Part shown: piece by piece, positions 17,091 through 24,968 of the stretch
Numbering within the stretch: the stretch's first letter is position 1
How the letters are laid out: the number at the start of each line of letters is the position of its first letter
Assembly (NCBI RefSeq): GCF_000429665.1
Contig: NZ_AUCH01000018.1
Location: 61,776 to 125,775, forward strand
DNA length: 64,000 nucleotides
Direction: 5' to 3'
Origin: Azovibrio restrictus DSM 23866
GTDB lineage: Bacteria; Pseudomonadota; Gammaproteobacteria; Burkholderiales; Rhodocyclaceae
Translations under genes and position numbers: made by a program
The notes under the pieces: generated by a model
What the model was told of the DNA's origin: nothing
The model's input: only the letters and a program-made list of their open reading frames with translations
Databases searched by the model: none

Positions 17091-18227
17091 TCAGAAATAG
17101 GAGCGCCAGCCCCCCTGATGCTGGCGCTTGTAGGCGGCGAAGCTGTGGCACAGGGGATAGACGGCGAGCAGCACCAGGGCGGCGGTCAGCCAGATCGGCC
17201 AGACCTGTTCGAAGCCGTAGCGGCTGCCCTGGTTGGGGCCCCAGATTTGCAGGCAGAGCAGGTACAGGCCGTGCAGCAGGTAGAGGTGCAGGACGTAGAA
17301 GAACATGGGCACCCGGCCCAGGTCGGACCAGAAGCGCGGCAGGGGCCGGCGCTCCAGGCGTACCAGCAGCAACAGCCCGGTGCCCAGGGTGAGCAGCAGG
17401 AACAGTAGCGAGGGCGGGTATTTGGTCAGGTTGAGCCAGCTCATCAGCTGCCCCAGCAGGGTATCGGCCGGCTGGCGCGGGTGCTCGCCGTAGACGTCCA
17501 GGGCGCGCAGCAGCAGGAACAGCAGCAGGGCACCCAGCCCGGCCGGGAGCAGCCAGCGGCGCCGCAGTTCGGGGCTGGCGCTGCGGCCGTACAGGGGGCC
17601 GGCGGCGTAGCCGAGCAGGATCACCCCGAACCAGGGCAGGGCCGGATAGGAAGTGCGCGCCTGCAGCCCGAACAGCTCGATCAGCGAGCGGTCGTGCAGG
17701 ATGGCCCAGAGCACCTGGCCCGTGTCGCCGGGGTTGAGATGCAGGCCGTCGAACAGGTGGTGCCCGGCGATGATGGCGATGCCGAGGACGAATTGCCAGA
17801 GGCGCGGCAGCCAGAGCAGCAGGGCCAGGGCCAGCATGCTCAGGCCTATGGCCCAGATCACCTGCAGGTAGATGATCCGGGGCGGCCAGCTGAAGGTCCA
17901 GGCGAAGTTGATCAGCGTCAGCTCCAGGAGCACCAGGAACAGGCCCCGCTTGAGCAGATAGACGCTGGTGGCCGGGCGGGGATCGGCGAATTTCTGGCCG
18001 TAGCACCAGGCGCCCAGACCGGTCAGGAAGACGAAGATCGGGGCGCACCAGTGGCTGGCCAGGCGGGTGAAGAACAGGGCCGGGTCCACGCTGCCCAGGT
18101 CCATGGGGTCGCTGACCTGTTGGTGCAGGTAGAAGAACTCGCGCACGTGATCCACCAGCATCAGGGCCATCACCAGGCCCCGCAGGGTATCGATGGCGCT
18201 GATGCGTTGGGCAGCTTGGGGGATCAA
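17091..18227 (-). CDS. DUF1624/heparan-glucosaminide-acetyltransferase-like membrane protein
   Basis: The likely start is TTG 18227, eight bases after GAGG and directly following the receptor stop at 18230, giving 378 residues. The opening RISAIDTLRGLVMALMLVDHVREF is the family signature, with an RG(L) turn and DH in the first helix. About ten membrane helices follow. Relatives transfer acyl groups across the membrane or are of unknown function. Position between receptor and DUF4198 genes suggests a role in siderophore or envelope modification, which is inference. No ATG lies near the family-typical N-terminus. Confidence 0.78.
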   Translation of the reverse strand: MIPQAAQRISAIDTLRGLVMALMLVDHVREFFYLHQQVSDPMDLGSVDPALFFTRLASHWCAPIFVFLTGLGAWCYGQKFADPRPATSVYLLKRGLFLVLLELTLINFAWTFSWPPRIIYLQVIWAIGLSMLALALLLWLPRLWQFVLGIAIIAGHHLFDGLHLNPGDTGQVLWAILHDRSLIELFGLQARTSYPALPWFGVILLGYAAGPLYGRSASPELRRRWLLPAGLGALLLFLLLRALDVYGEHPRQPADTLLGQLMSWLNLTKYPPSLLFLLLTLGTGLLLLVRLERRPLPRFWSDLGRVPMFFYVLHLYLLHGLYLLCLQIWGPNQGSRYGFEQVWPIWLTAALVLLAVYPLCHSFAAYKRQHQGGWRSYF

Positions 18228-18229
18228 GT

Positions 18230-20353
18230 TCAGAACCTCGTCTGCAGGCCGAGGGTGAGGGTGCGCGGCGTGCCCGGCGTCACCCAATACACGTCATAGG
18301 AGCTGGCGTAGTAGGTCTTGTCGAACAGGTTTTCCACGTCCAGGGACAGGCGCAGGTTCTTGCTGGGCTTCCAGTAGGTCATCAGGCGGGCCGTGGTGTA
18401 GGCGGGCAGGCTGAAGCTGTCGAGGGCGTTGCCGGAGCGCTCGCCCACATGGGTGAGCCCGGCGCCGATGCCGTAGCGGCCGGCGGAGAAAGCGTCCTCG
18501 TACATGGCCATGACGCTGCCGCTGTGCCTGGGCACGTTGAGCAGGCGGGCGCCTTGCAGGGCGGCGTTGTTGTCCTTGGTGATCTTGGCGTCGGTATAGG
18601 CGTAATTGGCGGTGACGCGGATCTTGTCGGTCAGCTGGCCGGAGAAATCCACTTCCAGGCCCCGGCTGCGGGCCTCGCCAGCGGCGATGGAAAAGCCCGA
18701 GTTGTTCAGGTCGTTGGTGAGCACGTTCTTCTTGTCGATATCGAACAGGGCCAGGGTGCCCCCGTAGCGCTTGTCGGCCGATTCGTACTTGACCCCCACT
18801 TCCCGGGCGCGTCCTTCTTCCGGGGCGAAGGCGCCGCCATTCACGTCGCTGCCGGTGTTGGGCCGGAAGGACTCGCTGGCCAGGGTGTAGACGGACAGGG
18901 TCGGATTGAGGAGCCAGGTTAGGCCGATGCGAGGTGTGGTGGCCTGGTGATCCTGCTGGACCCGGGTGTCGCTGCTGCGATTGCTGATGTCCTGGCGGAA
19001 GCGGTCATGGCGCAGCCCCACCAGGAGCCGCCAGCTTTCGGCCAGGGCGATCTGGTCCTGCAGGAAGAAACCGGTGCCGTACTGTTTTTCCAGGGTATCC
19101 ACGGGTGTGGTGTTCAGGGCCAGGGGCGTCTGGCCATAGACCGGGTCGTGGATGTTGATGCCGTAGGCGCTGGTGGAGCGGCCCCGGGTCATCAGCTGAT
19201 CCAGCTCGAAACGGTAGCTGTCGAGGCCGGCCAGCACCTCGTGGCGGATGGTGCCGGTGGCGAACTTGCCCTGCAGCTCGCCCTGGAAGGAAATGTCGTG
19301 GGAATCGTAATCCCGGTAACGGCGCTCCCGTTCGATGATGGGGGCACCGGCCGTGGTCCAGCGCACGACCCCGGCGCTCCGGGGGCTGGCTTCGGTGGAA
19401 TAGCCGCTGAATTCCCCGGTCCGGTAGGCTAGGCCGGCCTTGGCCTTCCAGTCGCTGGAGAACTCATGCTCCAGGGTCAGCTGGTGGGTCTTGTTGTCGA
19501 TGGTGACGTCGCCGTCCCCGGGTTCTCCCAGGAAGGTCTTGCGGGAAATGCTGCCGGTGCGGCCGTTGACCGCCACCACGCCGCGGTCCAGGGGGGCCTT
19601 GTGGCGCAGGATTTCCAGGTCGTAGTTGAGCAGGGTGTCGGGAGACAGCACCCAGGTGAAGGAAGGCGCCACCAGGTAGCGTTCGCTCTCCACCTGGTCC
19701 CGGAAACTGCCCTTGTCCTCCACCGCCAGGTTCAGGCGGTAGGCCAGCCGCTCGGAGAGGGGGCCGGTGGAATCCAGGGTGCTGCGGTAGCTGTCGTAGC
19801 TGCCCGCATAGACCTCCAGGGAGTGGCCGGCCTTGAACTGGGGTTTCTTGGTCACCACGTTGAGGATGCCGCCCGGCTCGCTGGCCCCGTACAGGGCGGC
19901 GGCCGGCCCCTTGAGGACTTCCACCCGCTCCACGTTGGCCATGTCCCGGGGGGCGTTGAAGCCCCGGTTGCCGATGAAGCCGTTGCGCAGGAAGCTGGGG
20001 CCGGTGTTTTCATGGCCGGCGAAACCGCGGATGGCGAAGTTGTCCCACAGGCCCCCGAAGCTGTTCTGGCGGGTGACGCCGCTGACGTAGTCGTAGGCCT
20101 CCTCCAGCCGCACGGCGCCGATGTCGTCGATGATCTGGCGGGGAATTACCCGCACCGACTGGGGCAGTTCCCGCAGCGGCGTGCCGGAACGGGCGACGCT
20201 GCTTTCCTCCTGGTAATAGGCCTGGCCTTCGCCACGGCCCACCACGTTCACTTCCGTGAGTTGCAGATCATTTTCCTGGGCCCAGGCGCTGCAGTGGAAA
20301 CCGGCCAGCAGCATCAGGGCCAGGGGCTTGGGCTTGAATCGGGTTTGCATCAT
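18230..20353 (-). CDS. TonB-dependent siderophore receptor
   Basis: This 707-residue outer-membrane receptor has a signal peptide (LALMLLAGFHCSAWAQ) and then the plug domain. Plug hallmarks include ELPQSVRVIPRQII, the NFAIRGF segment and VERVEVLKGPAAALYG followed by PGGILNVVTKKP. The C-terminal barrel ends LTLGLQTRF, with the terminal Phe needed for insertion. The class resembles ferrichrome, ferrioxamine or coprogen receptors, but the ligand cannot be fixed from sequence. The first of two adjacent ATGs is used; the second (20350) is better spaced from AGGA. A Fur box lies about 50 bases upstream. Confidence 0.93.
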   Translation of the reverse strand: MMQTRFKPKPLALMLLAGFHCSAWAQENDLQLTEVNVVGRGEGQAYYQEESSVARSGTPLRELPQSVRVIPRQIIDDIGAVRLEEAYDYVSGVTRQNSFGGLWDNFAIRGFAGHENTGPSFLRNGFIGNRGFNAPRDMANVERVEVLKGPAAALYGASEPGGILNVVTKKPQFKAGHSLEVYAGSYDSYRSTLDSTGPLSERLAYRLNLAVEDKGSFRDQVESERYLVAPSFTWVLSPDTLLNYDLEILRHKAPLDRGVVAVNGRTGSISRKTFLGEPGDGDVTIDNKTHQLTLEHEFSSDWKAKAGLAYRTGEFSGYSTEASPRSAGVVRWTTAGAPIIERERRYRDYDSHDISFQGELQGKFATGTIRHEVLAGLDSYRFELDQLMTRGRSTSAYGINIHDPVYGQTPLALNTTPVDTLEKQYGTGFFLQDQIALAESWRLLVGLRHDRFRQDISNRSSDTRVQQDHQATTPRIGLTWLLNPTLSVYTLASESFRPNTGSDVNGGAFAPEEGRAREVGVKYESADKRYGGTLALFDIDKKNVLTNDLNNSGFSIAAGEARSRGLEVDFSGQLTDKIRVTANYAYTDAKITKDNNAALQGARLLNVPRHSGSVMAMYEDAFSAGRYGIGAGLTHVGERSGNALDSFSLPAYTTARLMTYWKPSKNLRLSLDVENLFDKTYYASSYDVYWVTPGTPRTLTLGLQTRF

Positions 20354-20401
20354 GTTTCCTGTGAGAAAAATGGGGGGAATGCTACAAGAATTTGCGATTC
20401 G

Positions 20402-20420
20402 TGAAAATCATTATCATTTG
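20402..20420. promoter_or_regulatory. Fur box upstream of the siderophore receptor
   Basis: The sequence TGAAAATCATTATCATTTG closely matches the 19-base Fur consensus of GATAAT-type hexamers in inverted and direct array. It lies about 50 bases before the receptor start, where iron-loaded Fur would block transcription. Binding is inferred from the match. Confidence 0.8.
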
Positions 20421-20458
20421 CCGCGAGGGCCGAAAGGGGCCTTCAGAGGCGGGGGGCC

Positions 20459-21601
20459 TCATTCCCAGGCCAGGCTGCCGCCGCTCTGGTACTCGGTGAC
20501 CCGGGTCTCGAAGAAGTTCTTTTCCTTCCTCAGGTTGGCCTGTTCGTCCAGCCAGGGCAGGGTGGCTTCGGCGCCTGGGTAGGGCTCATCCAGGCCCAGC
20601 TGCCGGGCCCGGCGGTTGGCGACGAAGCGGAACTGGCCCAGGTGCAGCTCGGCGTTGTAGCCGAGGATGGGTTCCCGCAGGATGTAGCGGGCGTAGGCGT
20701 CCTCGGCGGCTTCGGCCTCCTGCCAGAGCTCGGCCACGGCCTTCGGGTCCAGCTTCAGGTTCTCTTCCTTGATCAGCTCGCGCACCACCCGGATGCCGAA
20801 GGCGCAGTGCAGTACCTCGTCGCGCATGATGTACTGGAGCTGCTCGGCGGTGCCCTTCATGAGGCCCCGGCGCTGCAGGGCGAAGATGGGCGAGAAGCCG
20901 TTGTAGAACCAGCAGCCTTCGAAGATGCCGGCGAAGAACAGGTAGGAGAGGGCGAATTCGTGCAGGTTGTCCCGGTCGGTGAGGTCCAGGTCGGAGCGCA
21001 GCACTCGCTCCAGGCGCCGGTTGGAGAGGGCGATCTTGCCGTGGATGGCGGGCACCACCCGGTAGCGGTTGTAGATTTCCCCCTGGTCCAGGTTCAGGGT
21101 CTCGATGCAGTGCTGGTAGGTCCAGGTGTGCAGGGCTTCTTCGAAGACCTGGCGGGCCTGGTAGATCTGCAGTTCCGGCGCCGTCATCTTTTCCATCACC
21201 GCCAGGCCGATGTTGCGCATGGCGAGGATGTCCGAGGTGGTCAGGTAGCCGAGCACGTTCTCGAACACGTGGCGTTCCGCCGGGGTCAGCTTGTGGTGAT
21301 AGTCCTGTACGTCCTGGGCCATGTTCACCTCGGTGGGTGTCCAGTGGTTCTTGTTGGCGGTGAGGAAGAACTCCCAGGCCCAGGGGTACTTGAAGGGGGC
21401 CAGCTGGTTGATGTCCCCCTGGCCGTTCACGATGCGCTTGTCGGCGGCGCGGATGGGCGCCAGGGCAGGGCCGGCGGCGCTGGCGGGAGCGGGGCCCCGG
21501 GGGGTGAGGCTGCCCGGGGCAGCCGCAGGGGCCTGGGACGGTTGCGGAGGGGGGGCCAAGCGCACGGGGGCGTCGTCCCAATCGTCGAAATAGGCGCTCA
21601 T
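20459..21601 (-). CDS. nrdB: Class Ia ribonucleotide reductase beta subunit
   Basis: This 380-residue diiron radical subunit supplies the tyrosyl radical to NrdA for making dNTPs. Ligand motifs are present: the first helix pair with Glu155, His158 and radical Tyr162 (EALHTWTY), then EGCWFYNGF, then RDEVLHCAFG. A Pro/Ala-rich N-terminal leader of about 50 residues precedes the conserved fold. It ends with a conserved-type acidic/aromatic tail. The ATG overlaps the nrdA stop (ATGA at 21598-21601), so the two are translated together. Confidence 0.95.
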   Translation of the reverse strand: MSAYFDDWDDAPVRLAPPPQPSQAPAAAPGSLTPRGPAPASAAGPALAPIRAADKRIVNGQGDINQLAPFKYPWAWEFFLTANKNHWTPTEVNMAQDVQDYHHKLTPAERHVFENVLGYLTTSDILAMRNIGLAVMEKMTAPELQIYQARQVFEEALHTWTYQHCIETLNLDQGEIYNRYRVVPAIHGKIALSNRRLERVLRSDLDLTDRDNLHEFALSYLFFAGIFEGCWFYNGFSPIFALQRRGLMKGTAEQLQYIMRDEVLHCAFGIRVVRELIKEENLKLDPKAVAELWQEAEAAEDAYARYILREPILGYNAELHLGQFRFVANRRARQLGLDEPYPGAEATLPWLDEQANLRKEKNFFETRVTEYQSGGSLAWE

Positions 21602-24465
21602 TGGCAGGCCTCGCAGGTGGGGTCGTCGATGGCGCAGAACCTGGGCGCGGCGTCGCCTTCCTGGGCTTCGTCCCTGGGCTCGTTTCCAGGCTCGTTCCGA
21701 TTTCCGGCCAGCTTCTCGGCCTGGGAGGCGCCCAGGGTACGCAGGTAGTAGGTGGTTTTCAGGCCCTTTTCCCAGGCCAGCTTGTAGAGCTCGTCCAGCT
21801 TCTTGCCCGAGGGGGTGGCCAGGTAGAGGTTGAGGGACTGGGCCTGGTCTATCCATTTCTGGCGTCGGGAAGCGGCTTCCACCAGCCACTTGGGATCGAT
21901 TTCGAAGGCGGTGGCATAGCGGGCCTTCAGGTCGGCCGGCACCCGTTCGATGCGGGCGAGGGAGCCGTCGAAATACTTGAGGTCGGCGACCATCACCGGG
22001 TCCCACAGGTCCCGGGCCTTCAGGTCCCGCACCAGGGCCTCGCTGACCACGGTGAATTCGCCGGAGAGGTTGGATTTCACGTAGAGGTTCTGGTACTCCG
22101 GGTCTATGCCCTGGGAGACTCCGACGATGTTGGAGATGGTGGCCGTGGGGGCAATGGCGATGCAGTTGGAGTTGCGCATCCCCACCTGGCGGATGCGGGT
22201 CCGTAGGGCGTCCCAGTCCAGGGTGCTGCTGCGGTCCTGGGCCACCGGCCGACCCCGGCCTGCTTCGAGCAGGGCGATGGAATCCAGGGGCAGGATGCCC
22301 CGGTCCCAGAGGCTGCCGGCAAAGCTGGAATAGCGGCCCCGCTCCTCGGCCAGCTCGGTGGAGGCCTGGTAGGCCAGGTAGCAGACGGCTTCCATGGAGC
22401 GGTCGGCGAATTCCACCGCCTGTTCCGAGGCATAGGGCAGGCCCAGCTGGTGCAGGCAGTCGGAGAAGCCCATGATGCCCAGGCCCACGGGCCGGTGCCG
22501 CACGTTGGCGTTCCTGGCCTTGGGGGTGGCGTAGAAGTTGATGTCCACCACGTTGTCGAGCATGCGCATGGCGGTGCGCACGGTGCGGGCCAGCTTTTCC
22601 AGGTCCAGTTCCGGGCCCTGGGGGCCGTCCTGCAGGTGGGCGGGCAGGTTCACCGAGCCCAGGTTGCACACGGCGGTTTCCGTGTCGGAGGTGTTAAGGG
22701 TGATCTCGGTGCACAGGTTGGAGCTGTGCACGACCCCGGCATGCTGCTGGGGCGAGCGCAGGTTGCAGGGGTCCTTGAAGGTGATCCAGGGATGCCCGGT
22801 CTCGAACAGCATGGTGAGCATCTTGCGCCACAGCTGCACGGCGGAGACCTTCTTGCACAGCCGGATTTCGCCCCGGGCAGCCCTGGCCTCGTAGTCCGTG
22901 TAGGCCTCGGCGAAGGCGCGGCCGAATTTTTCGTGCAGGTCGGGCACGTCGTTGGGGGAGAACAGGGTCCATTCCCCGTTTTCCATGACCCGTTCCATGA
23001 ACAGGTCGGGAATCCAGTGGGCGGTGTTCATGTCGTGGCAGCGGCGCCGCTCGTCCCCGGTGTTCTTCCTCAGCTCCAGGAATTCCTCGATGTCCAGGTG
23101 CCAGGTTTCCAGGTAGGCGCACACGGCGCCCTTGCGCTTGCCCCCCTGGTTCACCGCCACGGCGGTGTCGTTGACCACCTTGAGGAAGGGAATCACCCCC
23201 TGGCTCTTGCCGTTGGTGCCCTTGATGCGGCTGCCCAGGGCCCGCACTGGGGTCCAGTCGTTGCCGAGACCGCCGGCGTACTTCTGCAGCAGGGCGTTTT
23301 CCTTGACCCCCTGGTAGATGCCTTCCAGGTCGTCGCTCACCGTGGTCAGGTAGCAGGAAGACAGTTGTGAGTGGCGGGTGCCGGCGTTGAACAGGGTCGG
23401 CGTGGAACACATGAAATCGAAGCTGGAAATGAGCCGGTAGAACTCGATGGCCCGGGTTTCCCGGTCGATCTCGTTCAGAGCCAGGCCCATGGCCACCCGC
23501 ATGAAGAAGAACTGGGGCAGTTCGATGCGGCGCTCGTCGATGTGCAGGAAATAGCGGTCGTAGAGGGTCTGCAGGCCCAGGTAGCCGAACTGCAGGTCGC
23601 GCCCCGGTTCCAGGGCGGCGGCTAGGCGGGGCAGGTCGAATTCGAGCAGGCGCGGGTCCAGGAGCTCGGCCTCCACCCCCTGCTTCACGAAGCGGGTGAA
23701 GCTGGCCCGGGTTTCTCCGTCCATGGCTTCCGGGCTCACTTCATGGCCCAGCACTTCCCGCTGCAGGGCGAACAGCTGCAGCCGGGCGGTGACCTTGTCG
23801 TAGGCCGGGTCCTGCTCGATCAGGGTGCGGGCTGCCAGGATCAGGGCCTGGTGCACATCCTCCAGGGGCACCCCGTCGTAGAGGTTCTTCAGGGCTTGTT
23901 CCAGGACCGTGGGGGCCGATACCACCGGCCCCAGGCCGGCACAGGCAGCCTCCACCCGGGCCAGCAGGGCGCGGGTATCCAGGGGGCAGCGCTGGCCCTG
24001 GTCCAGCACCTGCAGGCCGGTCCCTGCCTGGGGCGCCTGCTGTTCGGCGGCGCGCTTTTCCGCCTGCCGTTCCCGGTACAGCACGTAGGCCCGGGCCACG
24101 TCGTGTTCACCGGCCCGCATCAGGGCCAGTTCCACCTGATCCTGGATGGTTTCGATATGCACGGTGCCCCCGGCCGGGCGGCGACGCAGCAGGGCATCCA
24201 CCACGTTCTGGGTGAGCTGGTGCACCACTTCCCGGGCACTGCTGGAGGTGGCGCCCTGGCTGCCCTTGACCGCCGTGAAGGCCTTGGCCAGGGCCACGGC
24301 GATCTTCTCGGGCTGGAAGGGCACCAGGTTGCCGTTGCGACGGATGACTTCGAGGCTGGCGGCACCGGACGGCGCGAAACTCCCGGCGCCGGAACCCTGC
24401 TCGTGGTGTTGGTAGGCGGCTTCCAGCACCTGCTGGCCGCCCGTGACGGTGTGTGAACTCTGCAT
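21598..24465 (-). CDS. nrdA: Class Ia ribonucleotide reductase alpha subunit
   Basis: This 955-residue catalytic subunit starts at ATG 24465, behind GGGGAG. An ATP-cone domain occupies about residues 40-130 (VIRRNGNLVPFQPEKI onward) and provides allosteric control. The catalytic core has SSNLCTEITL (active-site Cys and Glu) and SQLSSCYL. A phosphate-binding loop (APTATISNIVG) follows. The C-terminal tail CEACQ, with Cys951 and Cys954, is the swinging dithiol. Length fits the longer Pseudomonas/betaproteobacterial form rather than the roughly 760-residue E. coli one. Expression appears governed by the cobalamin riboswitch just upstream. Confidence 0.95.
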   Translation of the reverse strand: MQSSHTVTGGQQVLEAAYQHHEQGSGAGSFAPSGAASLEVIRRNGNLVPFQPEKIAVALAKAFTAVKGSQGATSSSAREVVHQLTQNVVDALLRRRPAGGTVHIETIQDQVELALMRAGEHDVARAYVLYRERQAEKRAAEQQAPQAGTGLQVLDQGQRCPLDTRALLARVEAACAGLGPVVSAPTVLEQALKNLYDGVPLEDVHQALILAARTLIEQDPAYDKVTARLQLFALQREVLGHEVSPEAMDGETRASFTRFVKQGVEAELLDPRLLEFDLPRLAAALEPGRDLQFGYLGLQTLYDRYFLHIDERRIELPQFFFMRVAMGLALNEIDRETRAIEFYRLISSFDFMCSTPTLFNAGTRHSQLSSCYLTTVSDDLEGIYQGVKENALLQKYAGGLGNDWTPVRALGSRIKGTNGKSQGVIPFLKVVNDTAVAVNQGGKRKGAVCAYLETWHLDIEEFLELRKNTGDERRRCHDMNTAHWIPDLFMERVMENGEWTLFSPNDVPDLHEKFGRAFAEAYTDYEARAARGEIRLCKKVSAVQLWRKMLTMLFETGHPWITFKDPCNLRSPQQHAGVVHSSNLCTEITLNTSDTETAVCNLGSVNLPAHLQDGPQGPELDLEKLARTVRTAMRMLDNVVDINFYATPKARNANVRHRPVGLGIMGFSDCLHQLGLPYASEQAVEFADRSMEAVCYLAYQASTELAEERGRYSSFAGSLWDRGILPLDSIALLEAGRGRPVAQDRSSTLDWDALRTRIRQVGMRNSNCIAIAPTATISNIVGVSQGIDPEYQNLYVKSNLSGEFTVVSEALVRDLKARDLWDPVMVADLKYFDGSLARIERVPADLKARYATAFEIDPKWLVEAASRRQKWIDQAQSLNLYLATPSGKKLDELYKLAWEKGLKTTYYLRTLGASQAEKLAGNRNEPGNEPRDEAQEGDAAPRFCAIDDPTCEACQ

Positions 24466-24609
24466 TTTCCAACGCTCCCCGGTGGTGGCTCGGGGTGTTG
24501 GAGGATGTGGCCGGTCTTGCGGAAGCGGCAGGCGGGATGCGCCAGCTGCCTGCGGACAGGGGCCGTCATCGTCCTGGAGGCACCCCGCTCCGTTCGACAA
24601 AGTGATCTG

Positions 24610-24765
24610 GACGGGCGAGGTATCCTGGCTTTCGGGTCATCGCGTCGCGCCGGCCTTCCCGGAAAAATCCAGTGGCACCGATGGCGTGAAACTCACCGAC
24701 TACAGTTGCGGGGGCAGCTCCGGAATGGGGCGGATGTTTCCGCCGGGACCGGATTCCCTGACACG
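24610..24765 (-). ncRNA. Cobalamin (B12) riboswitch in the nrdAB leader
   Basis: Read on the minus strand, the leader contains the conserved cobalamin-aptamer boxes in order. An AGGGAATCCGG start is followed by TTCCGGAGCTGCCCCCGCAACTGTAG. Then come the B12-box core GCCACTG (24670-24676) and GGGAAGGCCGGC, and the GATGACCCGAAAGCCAGGATACC end. About 145 bases of expression platform remain before the nrdA ATG. Cobalamin control of class I reductases is known in bacteria that also carry a B12-dependent class II enzyme. A nrdJ gene is predicted elsewhere but not visible here. Box order and spacing make the call firm; boundaries are approximate. Confidence 0.9.
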
Positions 24766-24776
24766 TCTGGGGCCGG

Positions 24777-24806
24777 AGTTTAGGCGGGGGGTAGAGGCCG
24801 TGTCAA
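24777..24806 (-). promoter_or_regulatory. Sigma-70 promoter for the riboswitch-nrdAB transcript
   Basis: On the minus strand, TTGACA (24801-24806) and TAAACT (24777-24782) are separated by 18 bases. The -35 matches consensus and the position is just upstream of the aptamer 5' end. Confidence 0.7.
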
Positions 24807-24968
24807 CGGAGTTTTTGACTAGATGTAGTTGTGTGGTGTGTTGTTGCTACTAGATATGGTGCTCTTGGCCTGCTGCAGCCTTGCCTGGCAAAGCCGCCTG
24901 AGCGCCCGGTTCTCTATGCTTTATGGCTATACTTGCCGCTTCCATTGACGAGCTTCGAGGGGCAGGGC

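Noticed and set aside
24610..24765. Leader region considered as an N-terminal extension of nrdA
   Set aside because: The in-frame upstream codons read through the riboswitch expression platform. The ATG at 24465 has a ribosome site and family-typical N-terminus.
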